Part shown: piece by piece, positions 1 to 7,740 of the stretch
How positions within the stretch are numbered: the first letter of the stretch is position 1
Layout: every line of letters starts with the position of its first letter
Assembly (NCBI GenBank): GCA_934130325.1
Contig: CAKOYA010000019.1
Location: 1-22,798, forward strand
Direction of reading: 5' to 3'
DNA from: an uncultured Clostridia bacterium
GTDB taxonomy: Bacteria > Bacillota > Clostridia > TANB77 > CAG-465
DNA length: 22,798 bases
Notes under the pieces: model-generated
Database searches by the model: none
What the model was told of the DNA's origin: nothing
What the model saw: only the letters and a program-made list of their open reading frames with translations
Position numbers and translations under genes: made by a program

Positions 1-185
1 AAAATTAAGAATAAGTAAAGTAGATTTTAAAAAAAAATATGTATTTGACAAAAGTCGTGGAAATACTTTAAACTTTCTACAATTATATAAGATACCTAAT
101 TTATTTTTATTATATACATAAATATAAATTATAAATATTTGTATAAAATGGAAAAAATTACAAAAAATAAATTTAGGTGATTAAC

Positions 186-1136
186 TTGGAAAAAATTAAG
201 GTGGGAATACCAAAAGGACTGTATATATATGAAAAGCCGTTATTATTTGAAAAGTTTTTTGAAAATTTAGGATTTGAAGTGGTATATAGTAAAAATACAG
301 ATAAAGAAATACTTGAAAATGGTATTAAGTATTCAATAGATGAATCGTGTCTTGCAAGCAAGATATTTATGGGGCATGTGAAAAATTTATTAGACAGAAA
401 AGAAAAAGAGAAAATAGATTATATATTTATTCCTAGAATTTGTAGTTTTAGAAATAAAAAAAGTATATGTGTTAAGTTTTTCGCAATATATGATATATGC
501 AAAAATATATTTAATGAAAAATTTTTAACATTAAATATTGACTATGAAAAAGGTGAAAGTGAAATAAATGCATTTTTGCATCTTGGAAGAAAATTAAATT
601 TTAAGTATTCAAAAATAATATCATCATATTTAAAAGCAAAATTTATGCAAAAAGAATATGATAAAAAAAGGTTATTAAAACAATATGATAAAATTGCTTT
701 AAATACAAGTAAACCAAATATTTTAATTGTAGCACACCCGTATTTATCTTATGATAAATATATTGGAAATGAAATAACTAAGTATTTAAATAAAATGGGT
801 GCAAATATTTTGTATGCAGATATTAATAAATCTGTTTTTAAAAATTCTAAAGAATATAGTAAATTTTCAGAATCTATATATTGGGATCCAAGTATAAAGC
901 TATTAAATGGAATTTCTGAATACTTACCATATATTGACGGGATAGTATATATAACTGCTTTTCCTTGTGGGCCTGATAGCTTGGTAAATGAACTTTTAAT
1001 TAGAAAAGTAACTACTATACCAAGTATTAATTTAATTGTTGATGAACAAGAATTGGGAGCGGGACTGTATACAAGACTTGAAAGTTTTTATGATATTTTA
1101 GAACAAAGACAAAGTATAAAGAAAGTAAGTGGTTGA
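186..1136 (+). CDS. Acyl-CoA dehydratase activase-related protein (DUF2229-type)
   Basis: About 316 aa. It resembles the DUF2229 segment of the large 2-hydroxyacyl-CoA dehydratase activase family. Seen: the N-terminal KVGIPKGLYIYE strand; a Cys motif DESCLASKIFMGHV; PRICSF followed by SICVKF; and near the C-terminus FPCGPDSLVNE and a closing GAGLYTRLESFYD. These Cys positions are those expected to bind an Fe-S cluster in this family (family knowledge). I start at TTG 186 because AGGTGA (175-180) sits 5 nt upstream; the in-frame GTG at 177 lies inside that ribosome binding site. The next gene begins 2 nt after the stop, so the pair is surely co-translated. In many bacteria this segment is fused with the next two genes in one polypeptide of well over 1,000 residues. 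The substrate is unknown. The family call is good; the biochemical role is inference. Confidence 0.8.
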   Translation: MEKIKVGIPKGLYIYEKPLLFEKFFENLGFEVVYSKNTDKEILENGIKYSIDESCLASKIFMGHVKNLLDRKEKEKIDYIFIPRICSFRNKKSICVKFFAIYDICKNIFNEKFLTLNIDYEKGESEINAFLHLGRKLNFKYSKIISSYLKAKFMQKEYDKKRLLKQYDKIALNTSKPNILIVAHPYLSYDKYIGNEITKYLNKMGANILYADINKSVFKNSKEYSKFSESIYWDPSIKLLNGISEYLPYIDGIVYITAFPCGPDSLVNELLIRKVTTIPSINLIVDEQELGAGLYTRLESFYDILEQRQSIKKVSG

Positions 1137-1138
1137 TA

Positions 1139-2317
1139 ATGAAAAAACAAAAAAAGTATATAGTAAGCTTTCCAAGACTTGGAAACTACGTATATCCTAT
1201 ATATAATATGCTAGAAAGATTGGTAGATAAAGATATAACTGAAATTTTAATGCCAAAAAAAATGACAAAAGAAACTATTAATTTAGGCTCAAATGCAAGT
1301 CCAGATTTTGTATGTTTACCATTTAAATACAACATGGGAAATTTTATTGAGAGTTTAAATGAAGGAGCAAATTTCTTGATTCAAGCTGGTGGAGGATGCA
1401 GATATGGGTATTATGCTGAAGTACAGGAAGAAATATTAAAAAATATGGGATATAATTTTACATACATTTCACTTTTTGAGCCTGATGGAATACATGTAAA
1501 AAAGGTATATAGTAAGTTTAAGTTATTAAATCCTAATCTTACATTTTCAAAATTTGTGAAAGAATTTTTACTTGCTATAAAAGCAGTTGAAATTTTGGAT
1601 ATTATTGAGACATATATAAGAGATAATTATGCATATCAAATTAATCCAGGGGAATTTGATATAATTCATGAACAATTTTTAAAAAATATAACAAATGTAT
1701 ATAGTGTATCAGATTTGTTTAAGTTAAAAAAACAAACTATAAAAAATATTAAAAGTATTAAATTAAATAAAAATAATTCTGAGATATTAAAAGTAGGAAT
1801 AGTAGGAGAATTATATACTTCAATGGAACCTTTTTCTACGTTTTTTTTGGAAAAAGAGTTAGCCTCTTTAGGTATTCATGTTAAAAGATATACTACAGTT
1901 ACATATTTGCTATTTAAAAAAGGAAAAAGTATAAAAAAGCATATAAAATATGCAAATAAATACATAGAATATGCACTTGGCGCAGATGGTACTGAAAGTG
2001 TAGCACATACTTTAGAATTAATTGAAAAAGGATATGACGGTATAATTCATATAAAACCATTTGGATGTACGCCGGAAATAAATGCAATGCCAGTACTTCA
2101 AAAGATATCCCAAGATGCTGGTATACCAATAATGTATTTAACATTTGATTCTCAAACAAGTCAAACTGGTGTTCAAACTAGAATAGAAGCATTCTATGAT
2201 ATGTTAATGATGAAAAAAAGTAATCAGGAAAATTTAAAAAAACAAGATAAAGTAGATGGAATACTTAAAAATAAAGATATAAATTGTAAAAATCATAACT
2301 ATAGTTTTCAAAATTAG
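1139..2317 (+). CDS. 2-hydroxyacyl-CoA dehydratase-like subunit (HgdB-type fold)
   Basis: About 392 aa. It is homologous to the C-terminal dehydratase-like part of the large activase family and more distantly to HgdB and double-cubane cluster proteins. Three Cys motifs are visible: SPDFVCLPFKYN, AGGGCRYGYYAE and KPFGCTPEINAMP, consistent with Fe-S cluster binding. The C-terminal TFDSQTSQTGVQTRIEAFYDM echoes the end of the upstream protein (LGAGLYTRLESFYD), so the two subunits look like ancient paralogues that may pair. A lysine- and asparagine-rich tail of about 35 residues follows. The ATG at 1139 is preferred; a TTG at 1133 overlaps the previous stop and gains only two residues. It lies 11 nt before the activase gene in the same operon. 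The reaction is unknown; an ATP-driven low-potential reduction fed by the activase is inferred from family knowledge. Confidence 0.8.
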   Translation: MKKQKKYIVSFPRLGNYVYPIYNMLERLVDKDITEILMPKKMTKETINLGSNASPDFVCLPFKYNMGNFIESLNEGANFLIQAGGGCRYGYYAEVQEEILKNMGYNFTYISLFEPDGIHVKKVYSKFKLLNPNLTFSKFVKEFLLAIKAVEILDIIETYIRDNYAYQINPGEFDIIHEQFLKNITNVYSVSDLFKLKKQTIKNIKSIKLNKNNSEILKVGIVGELYTSMEPFSTFFLEKELASLGIHVKRYTTVTYLLFKKGKSIKKHIKYANKYIEYALGADGTESVAHTLELIEKGYDGIIHIKPFGCTPEINAMPVLQKISQDAGIPIMYLTFDSQTSQTGVQTRIEAFYDMLMMKKSNQENLKKQDKVDGILKNKDINCKNHNYSFQN

Positions 2318-2328
2318 GAGGTCGGCAA

Positions 2329-3306
2329 ATGAAAAATCAATATTATATAGGAGTAGATATAGGTTCAATATCTACAAAAGCTGTTGTTATAGATAATAAT
2401 AATGAAATTATTGCAAGCGAATACATCTGGACTGAGGGTAGCCCTATAATTGCTACAAAAAAAGTTATAAAAAAGTTAAAGAATGTACTAGAAAGTAAAA
2501 ATATTAAGTGCGATATTTATGGAATAGGAACAACAGGGTCTGCTAGAAATTTAATAGGTACAATATTAAATGCAAATGTTGTAAAAAATGAAATAACAGC
2601 ACATGCAATAGGAACTTTATCAAGGTATCCGGATGTTAAAACTATACTTGAAATTGGGGGCCAAGACTCAAAAATAATTATTTTAAGGGATGGAATAGTA
2701 GTGGATTATGCTATGAATACACTTTGTGCAGCTGGAACAGGAGCTTTTCTTTCATCACAAGCTAAAAGATTAGGAGTAAGTATAGAAGATTTAGGTAAAA
2801 TTGCTTTAAGTTCAAAAAATCCTTCTAAAATTGCTGCAAGATGTACAGTTTTTGCAGAATCAGATTTAGTTCATAAAGCACAAATAGGTCATAAAAAGGA
2901 AGATTTGATTGCTGGCATTTGTAATAGTGTAGTTAGTAATTATTTAAATAACTTAGCAAAGGGGAAAAAAATAGAAGATAAAGTAGTATTTCAAGGTGGA
3001 GTTAGTAAAAATATAGGAGTAGTAGAGGCATTTAAAAATGCACTAAAAAAAGAAGTATATGTTGATGACTCTTCACATTTAATGGGAGCACTGGGTGTTG
3101 CTATAATATCCAAAAACGCTAATAAAAATGGTACAAAACTTGAATTTAATTTTGATATTGAAGACATAGAATTTAAAACAATAGGAAAAAACTGTACTGG
3201 TTGCGCAAATAATTGTGAAATTATAAGTGTATATAAAGATGGAAAGTTGATTGATAAAATGGGTGGAAGGTGCCAAAATGCAAATATATTAAAAAGCAGT
3301 GTTTAA
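2329..3306 (+). CDS. Acyl-CoA dehydratase activase (BadF/BadG/BcrA/BcrD ATPase family)
   Basis: 325 aa, ASKHA-fold ATPase. Phosphate-1 loop GVDIGSISTKAVVID (residues 8-22), phosphate-2 LEIGGQDSKII (108-117), MNTLCAAGTGAF with Cys133, ARCTVFAESDL with Cys172, and the adenosine motif VVFQGGVSKNIGVVEA. Cys133 and Cys172 match the ligands of the single [4Fe-4S] cluster shared between two activase subunits (HgdC knowledge). Beyond the usual domain, a C-terminal cluster CTGCANNC (Cys289, 292, 296) plus Cys315 (GGRCQN) could hold a second Fe-S cluster, as in the large fused relatives. The start is fixed by AGGAGG at 2317-2322, which overlaps the previous stop codon region. It probably hydrolyses ATP to push electrons onto the two upstream subunits. 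No dehydrogenase or CoA-transferase gene is nearby, so the physiological substrate cannot be read from the window. Confidence 0.9.
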   Translation: MKNQYYIGVDIGSISTKAVVIDNNNEIIASEYIWTEGSPIIATKKVIKKLKNVLESKNIKCDIYGIGTTGSARNLIGTILNANVVKNEITAHAIGTLSRYPDVKTILEIGGQDSKIIILRDGIVVDYAMNTLCAAGTGAFLSSQAKRLGVSIEDLGKIALSSKNPSKIAARCTVFAESDLVHKAQIGHKKEDLIAGICNSVVSNYLNNLAKGKKIEDKVVFQGGVSKNIGVVEAFKNALKKEVYVDDSSHLMGALGVAIISKNANKNGTKLEFNFDIEDIEFKTIGKNCTGCANNCEIISVYKDGKLIDKMGGRCQNANILKSSV

Positions 3307-3321
3307 CTTAGAAAAATTTAC

Positions 3322-3350
3322 TTGCTTTTAATATAAGTTTATTGTATAAT
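3322..3350 (+). promoter_or_regulatory. Sigma-A promoter of ymdB
   Basis: TTGCTT (3322-3327), 17-bp spacer, TATAAT (3345-3350). Transcription would begin near 3357, just ahead of the AAGGAGA ribosome binding site at 3364-3370. Confidence 0.7.
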
Positions 3351-3378
3351 AATCGTGTATTAGAAGGAGAGATTTAAG

Positions 3379-4164
3379 TTGAGGTTGTTAGTAATTGGCG
3401 ATATTGTTGGTAAACCAGGTATGGAAAGATTAAAAAAGGAACTACCCGATTTATTAAAAAAAGAAAAAATAGATTTTTGCATTGTAAATGGTGAAAATTC
3501 TGCTAACGGTAAAGGTTGTAGAACAAAAGAATATAATGAAATAATTTCTTATGGAGCAGATTGTGTTACTATGGGAAATCATTTGTATTATAGAAAGGAA
3601 ATGGCAAGTGAGTATATAAAATTAGAACGTATGGTTATTCCTGCCAATATAACAAATTTGGTCGGTAATAAAAATGTAATTATTAAAAAAAATGACGTAA
3701 AAGTAGGAGTGATTAATCTAATTGGAAGGGCTGAAATGAATGACAATATTCTTAATAGTTCAACTAATCCATTTGAAGAGGCTATAAACCAAATTAATGA
3801 TTTAAAGAAAAAAAACGTAGACTACATAGTACTAGATTTCCATGCTGAAGCAACAGCAGAAAAAATTGCTATGGGATATTATTTAAGTGATAAGGTTAAT
3901 ATGGTATTTGGAACTCACACTCATGTTCAAACGTCAGATGAAAAAATATTAGAAACTGGTATGGCATATATCACTGATGTTGGAATGGTAGGACCTAGTG
4001 GAAGTGTTTTAGGACTTAAGAAAGAGATTGCTATAGATAGGTTCTTAACAGGAAATTATATAAAGTATGAGTGTAGTGAAAATGATGCAATATTTAACGC
4101 AATTATTGTAGAATTTGACGATAATTCTAAAAAAGCTATATCAATTAAAAGAATAAACAATTAG
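3379..4164 (+). CDS. ymdB: YmdB-family metallophosphoesterase
   Basis: 261 aa, normal length for the family. Members hydrolyse 2',3'-cyclic nucleotides and, in Bacillus, influence RNA turnover and the choice between motility and biofilm (family knowledge). Metal-binding motifs are in order: VIGDIVGKPG at the N-terminus, IVNGENSANGKG, VTMGNHLYYRKE, DFHAEATAEK, and FGTHTHVQTSDEKIL, followed by the family signature AYITDVGMVGPSGSVLG. The start is a TTG at 3379, 8 nt downstream of AAGGAGA. The gene has its own promoter and is 66 nt from cysE, which also appears to have one. In many Firmicutes ymdB follows rny (RNase Y); rny is not here. Confidence 0.93.
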   Translation: MRLLVIGDIVGKPGMERLKKELPDLLKKEKIDFCIVNGENSANGKGCRTKEYNEIISYGADCVTMGNHLYYRKEMASEYIKLERMVIPANITNLVGNKNVIIKKNDVKVGVINLIGRAEMNDNILNSSTNPFEEAINQINDLKKKNVDYIVLDFHAEATAEKIAMGYYLSDKVNMVFGTHTHVQTSDEKILETGMAYITDVGMVGPSGSVLGLKKEIAIDRFLTGNYIKYECSENDAIFNAIIVEFDDNSKKAISIKRINN

Positions 4165-4168
4165 TTTA

Positions 4169-4195
4169 TTGTAACGTATTATGATTTCATATAAT
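4169..4195 (+). promoter_or_regulatory. Possible promoter of cysE
   Basis: TATAAT at 4190-4195 is clear. The best -35 is TTGTAA at 4169-4174 with a short 15-bp spacer, so assignment is weak. No T-box or other long leader fits in the 30 nt to the start codon. Confidence 0.35.
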
Positions 4196-4230
4196 AAAAT
4201 ATATCAAGATGTTTGATGTAAGGTGATATT

Positions 4231-4755
4231 ATGAAATCATTTTTTTATACTTTAAAACAGTTATATATTGATGCTAAAAATATTCAAAAAAAAGATCCTG
4301 CAGCAACTAATGTTATGTCCGTAGTATTATTATATCCTGGTTTTCACGCAATATGTTTTCACAGATTTAATCATTTTTTATACAGACATAGATTAAAATT
4401 TTTAGCAAGGTTATTTTCACAAATTGCAAGATCTTTAACTGGAATAGAAATACATCCAGGAGCTATTATAGGTAATGAATTATTTATTGATCATGGTATG
4501 GGGATAGTTATTGGTGAAACAACAATTATTGGAGATAATTGTACAATATATCATCAAGTGACATTGGGAGGAACAGGAAAGGAGACAGCTAAAAGACATC
4601 CGACATTAGGTAACAATGTTTTTGTAGGCTGTGGTAGTAAAGTACTTGGAAATATAACTATAGGTGATAATGTAAAAATTGGTGCAAATAGTGTAGTATT
4701 AAAAAGTATTGATAGCAATTCCACAGTTGTAGGAATTCCTGGAAAAATAATATAA
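4231..4755 (+). CDS. cysE: Serine O-acetyltransferase
   Basis: 174 aa, the short CysE form typical of Gram-positives. It transfers acetyl from acetyl-CoA to L-serine, the first step of cysteine synthesis. An alpha-helical N-terminus (1-70) is followed by left-handed beta-helix hexapeptide repeats: GIEIHPGAIIG, FIDHGMGIVIGETTIIGDN, YHQVTLGGTGKE, RHPTLGNNVFVGCGSKVLG, ITIGDNVKIGANSVV, and the closing VVGIPGK. His88 (DHGMG) and His123 (KRHPT) are the expected active-site histidines. AGGTGA sits 5 nt before the ATG. No cysK is adjacent. A bidirectional terminator follows directly and separates it from the convergent rlmH. Confidence 0.95.
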   Translation: MKSFFYTLKQLYIDAKNIQKKDPAATNVMSVVLLYPGFHAICFHRFNHFLYRHRLKFLARLFSQIARSLTGIEIHPGAIIGNELFIDHGMGIVIGETTIIGDNCTIYHQVTLGGTGKETAKRHPTLGNNVFVGCGSKVLGNITIGDNVKIGANSVVLKSIDSNSTVVGIPGKII

Positions 4756-4801
4756 ATAATAAGCAGGTTCACTTCACTTTGTACTGAGCCTGCCTATTAT
4801 T
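4755..4801. terminator. Bidirectional terminator between cysE and rlmH
   Basis: Arms 4755-4771 and 4785-4801 pair over 17 positions with one mismatch and one G-U; the GC-rich core is GCAGG / CCTGC. It is AT-rich on both flanks, so it can serve the two convergent genes. Each stop codon touches or overlaps the stem. Confidence 0.8.
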
Positions 4802-5288
4802 AATGATGATATTTTTCATTGTTTTGAATTTTAAATGCTCTAAAAATCTGTTCTAATAAAAATAATCTTATTAGTTGATGGGGGAAAGTCATTTTTGAAA
4901 AACAAATTTTAGTACTTGATATTGATAAAATCTCTTCAGTTAGTCCTAAGCTTCCACCAATTACAAATATTATTGTTGAAGAAGAGTAGGTAGCAATTTG
5001 TGAAATTTTACTTGAAAACTCTTCGGAGCTATATTCTTTTCCTTTCAAATCTAGAAAAAATATTGAAGCCTTGTCAAACTTTGAAAGTTTTTCTAATATT
5101 TTATTACATTCGGTAGATTTAATTTTTTTTATATCATTTTCATTTAATGAATTAGGAAGTTTTTCATCTTCTACCTCTATAATTTCTAGTTTACAATATT
5201 TAGATAATCGTTTTGTATATTCGGATATGAGAGAGGAAAGACTTTTTTCTTTTACTTTTCCAACACAGATAATTTTAATATTTAACAT
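4800..5288 (-). CDS. rlmH: 23S rRNA (pseudouridine-1915 N3) methyltransferase RlmH
   Basis: 162 aa, the usual length of this SPOUT-class enzyme, which methylates pseudouridine 1915 in helix 69 of 23S rRNA on assembled 70S ribosomes. Seen: N-terminal IKIICVGKVKEK; the SAM-binding knot loop FVIGGSLGLTEEI (Gly111-Gly112); KMTFPHQLIRLFLLEQIFRAF; and the C-terminal YHH that places catalytic groups. Its first 7 nt overlap the end of walJ, so it is translationally coupled as the last gene of the murA-walJ-rlmH operon. Confidence 0.96.
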   Translation of the reverse strand: MLNIKIICVGKVKEKSLSSLISEYTKRLSKYCKLEIIEVEDEKLPNSLNENDIKKIKSTECNKILEKLSKFDKASIFFLDLKGKEYSSEEFSSKISQIATYSSSTIIFVIGGSLGLTEEILSISSTKICFSKMTFPHQLIRLFLLEQIFRAFKIQNNEKYHH

Positions 5289-6076
5289 ATAGTGTATACC
5301 TCATTAGATAAATTTTTACTTGAAATTTGTATATTAAGTAAGTTAGGATCTATCTGATTATTATATAGTGTATCTTTTATAGTATTTAATGCTATATCAG
5401 GTGTATTATTATTTTGACTTAAATGTGCAAGTAAGAAGTTTTTATGACCATTTTTAGCCAGTTTAGTTATTGCAAATGCAGTATCATTATTTGAAAGATG
5501 TCCTAAATTTCCTTTTATTCTTCTTTTAGTAGGATATGGATACTTTCCAAAATCAAGTAGAGTATTATCATAATTTGACTCTAAAACTATGTAATTTGAA
5601 GCCATTAAATTTTCAAATACTTCGTCTGACACATATCCTAGGTCTGTAGCAAATGTAAGGCTACTAGTTTCTGAGTTAATACGATAACCACATGGCATTA
5701 TAGCATCATGTGAAGTTTGAAATGATTCTATTTCTATATCTTTTATTTTAAATGCCTGTCCATAATTAATTTTAAATATATGATTTTCGATGTTTTTTTC
5801 ATTTAGTTGCTCTTGAAGTAAATCAGCTGTTTTTCCACAAGCGTAAATTGGAATTTGATTTTTTCTACATAGAAGAGGGAGTCCCCTTATATGATCAATG
5901 TGTTCATGGGTTATTAAAACAGCATTTACGTCACTAATTTGTTTGCCTATGCTTTTTAACCCTTCATTAATTGCTTTATATGAGACTCCTGCATCGATTA
6001 GTATATTAGCTGAGTTCGTTTCAATATGGAATAAATTACCAGAACTAGAACTGTAAAGAGGATGTAAATTAATCAT
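5282..6076 (-). CDS. walJ: MBL-fold metallohydrolase WalJ/YycJ
   Basis: 264 aa. The metallo-beta-lactamase fold signature THEHIDHIRGLP gives His57, His59, Asp61 and His62; further metal ligands lie in TSHDAIMPCGY, FATDLGYVS, and the C-terminal LLAHLSQNNNTPDIA, which is diagnostic for the YycJ/WalJ group. The N-terminal LYSSSSGNLFHIE is also family-typical. WalJ is linked to cell-wall metabolism and DNA end processing in Bacillus; the precise substrate is unsettled. It overlaps murA upstream by 8 nt and rlmH downstream by 7 nt. walJ close to rlmH is a common Firmicute arrangement, which supports the call. Confidence 0.92.
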   Translation of the reverse strand: MINLHPLYSSSSGNLFHIETNSANILIDAGVSYKAINEGLKSIGKQISDVNAVLITHEHIDHIRGLPLLCRKNQIPIYACGKTADLLQEQLNEKNIENHIFKINYGQAFKIKDIEIESFQTSHDAIMPCGYRINSETSSLTFATDLGYVSDEVFENLMASNYIVLESNYDNTLLDFGKYPYPTKRRIKGNLGHLSNNDTAFAITKLAKNGHKNFLLAHLSQNNNTPDIALNTIKDTLYNNQIDPNLLNIQISSKNLSNEVYTIC

Positions 6077-7349
6077 TTTTTTCCTCCATGTCGTTTATAT
6101 ATTCAATGTTTGCCCCAAGTGTTTTAAATTTTGAAACAATATCTTCATAGCCTCTTAAAATATGATGAATATCATAAACTTCAGTATCCCCATAAGCTAC
6201 TAAACCTGCAATTATCATAGCTGCTCCAGCTCTTAAGTCATGTGCTTTAACAGGTGAACCATATAATTTTTCAACACCTTTTACAATGGCTGTATTTCCA
6301 TGTGCTGCAATATCCGCTCCCATTTTAGCAAGTTCATCTGTGTATTGGAAACGTGATTCCCATATATTTTCTACAATAATTCCAGTTGAATTACAAATAC
6401 TCAATATTACACACATTTGAGGTTGCATATCAGTTGGAAAGCCTGGATATGGACTTGTTTTAATACTAAAAGCATTTGGCTTTTTATCCATTTTTAGATG
6501 AATACTTGACTCAAATTCTTCAACAATTGCTCCAGCTTCTATTAATTTTGCTGTAATTGGCTCCATATGTTTAGGAATACAGTTTTGTATTAGTACATCA
6601 CCACCAGTAGCAGCAACGGCAGCCATAAAGGTGCCTGCTTCAATCTGATCTGGAATAATTGAATATGATGACTTTTGTTTTAAACTTTCAACTCCTATTA
6701 CTTTTATTGTATCTGTTCCTGCACCGCTAATTTTTGCGCCCATTGAATTTAAGAAATTTGCTAAATCTACAATATGTGGTTCTTTTGCAACGTTTTCAAT
6801 TATTGTTGTTCCAGAAGCTAAAGTGGAAGATAAAATTGCGTTCATTGTTGCTCCAACACTTATGACATCTAAGAAAATATGTGTACCAACTAATCTTTTT
6901 GATTTTTTGGCATAGACATTTCCTGATTTAACTTCAACAGAAGCTCCAAGTCTTTCTAAAACTTTTATATGTTGGTCTATAGGTCTAGCACCTAAATTAC
7001 ATCCACCAGGTAAACTTATTTGTACCTCATTAAATCTGCCAATTAGTGCTCCTAATAAGTAGTATGAAGCACGAAATTTACTTGTTAATTCATAAGATGC
7101 TATAGCAGATGTAACATTTTCATTATCTATAATCATCTCATTTTTAGATATGTATTCAATTTTTGAACCTAATGATTTTAATATTTCTAAATATGCTCTT
7201 ATATCACTTATATCTGGAACATTTTCTAAATGACATTTTCCCTTAACTAGTAGTGTAGCAGGAATTATTGCAACAGCAGCATTTTTTGCACCACTTATAC
7301 AAACATTTCCATTTAATTTACACGGACCATGAACTAAAAATTTTTCCAT
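6069..7349 (-). CDS. murA: UDP-N-acetylglucosamine 1-carboxyvinyltransferase
   Basis: 426 aa, standard MurA length. It transfers enolpyruvate from PEP to UDP-GlcNAc, the first committed step of peptidoglycan synthesis. Lys22-Asn23 in GAKNAAVAI bind substrate. The active-site Cys117 is present in LPGGCNLGARPIDQH, so the enzyme should be fosfomycin-sensitive (Asp would give resistance). Other signatures: PDQIEAGTFMAA, YPGFPTDMQPQ, and HDLRAGAAMIIAGL. A TAGGAGG ribosome binding site lies just before the ATG, and a good promoter is at 7396-7424. Firmicutes often have two MurA paralogues; which one this is cannot be decided here. Confidence 0.97.
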   Translation of the reverse strand: MEKFLVHGPCKLNGNVCISGAKNAAVAIIPATLLVKGKCHLENVPDISDIRAYLEILKSLGSKIEYISKNEMIIDNENVTSAIASYELTSKFRASYYLLGALIGRFNEVQISLPGGCNLGARPIDQHIKVLERLGASVEVKSGNVYAKKSKRLVGTHIFLDVISVGATMNAILSSTLASGTTIIENVAKEPHIVDLANFLNSMGAKISGAGTDTIKVIGVESLKQKSSYSIIPDQIEAGTFMAAVAATGGDVLIQNCIPKHMEPITAKLIEAGAIVEEFESSIHLKMDKKPNAFSIKTSPYPGFPTDMQPQMCVILSICNSTGIIVENIWESRFQYTDELAKMGADIAAHGNTAIVKGVEKLYGSPVKAHDLRAGAAMIIAGLVAYGDTEVYDIHHILRGYEDIVSKFKTLGANIEYINDMEEKND

Positions 7350-7395
7350 ATATTTTCCTCCTAAAATAATAAAATATCGAATAATATCGAAAATT

Positions 7396-7424
7396 AGTAT
7401 ATCATAAAGCCATTAAAAAAACAA
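7396..7424 (-). promoter_or_regulatory. Extended -10 promoter of murA-walJ-rlmH
   Basis: Read on the minus strand: TTGTTT (7424-7419), 17-bp spacer ending in TGA, TATACT (7401-7396). The TG one base before the -10 makes it an extended -10 promoter. Transcription would start near 7389, inside a direct repeat AATATCGA x2 (7373-7380 and 7383-7390). Confidence 0.75.
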
Positions 7425-7438
7425 GAATTTTAAGTAAA

Positions 7439-7639
7439 CTATTTAAAGTAAGAATTTTTTATACATTTACAGTATCCTTGAATATTGCAAGTTATGTTTG
7501 AGAGTTCTTGTTCTATGCATACAAGTTTTGAAAATAATGAAATATCTTGACCTGTAACATAATGGTTCTTATTTATTGGAAGTTTTATATTACTTGAACA
7601 TAATAAGCAATTCAATAGTTTTTGAGGGCAAAAATTCAT
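7439..7639 (-). CDS. Small cysteine-rich protein of unknown function
   Basis: 66 aa, not recognised. The start at 7639 is chosen because a perfect GGAGGTGA lies 4 nt before this ATG. The open frame continues upstream to 7714, but that part runs through a terminator hairpin and is unlikely to be translated. Seven cysteines (4, 11, 14, 41, 51, 57, 59) are arranged as C-x6-C-x2-C in the N-terminal third and C-x9-C-x5-C-x-C in the C-terminal third, a pattern that could bind Zn or an Fe-S cluster (inference). There is no signal peptide or membrane segment, so disulfide use outside the cell is unlikely. A TATACT-like -10 occurs near 7655. It lies between murA and an unknown gene. Confidence 0.55.
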   Translation of the reverse strand: MNFCPQKLLNCLLCSSNIKLPINKNHYVTGQDISLFSKLVCIEQELSNITCNIQGYCKCIKNSYFK

Positions 7640-7703
7640 AAAATCACCTCCAATATTAGTATATGCTAGAAAACCTTTATTAGAAACTAAAATAACATGT
7701 GAA

Positions 7704-7732
7704 AAGAGGTACATAAAAAATATGTGCCTCTT
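7704..7732 (-). terminator. Terminator after the 212-aa unknown gene
   Basis: Arms 7704-7715 and 7721-7732 (AAGAGGTACATA / TATGTGCCTCTT) pair over 12 bp with one G-U. On the minus strand the stem begins 8 nt after the stop codon and is followed by a short U run. Confidence 0.65.
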
Positions 7733-7740
7733 AAAAAAAA

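Noticed and set aside
44..52. TTTGACAAA, an exact match to a Spo0A box on the reverse strand
   Set aside because: It contains the common -35 hexamer TTGACA, and such 9-mers are frequent in AT-rich DNA. No good -10 lies at 16-18 bp, and no other sporulation sign is nearby.
177..185. GTG start for the first gene
   Set aside because: The GTG is part of the AGGTGA ribosome binding site that serves TTG 186.
7640..7714. Upstream extension of the cysteine-rich 66-aa frame
   Set aside because: It begins inside a terminator hairpin and has no ribosome binding site, whereas ATG 7639 has a perfect one.
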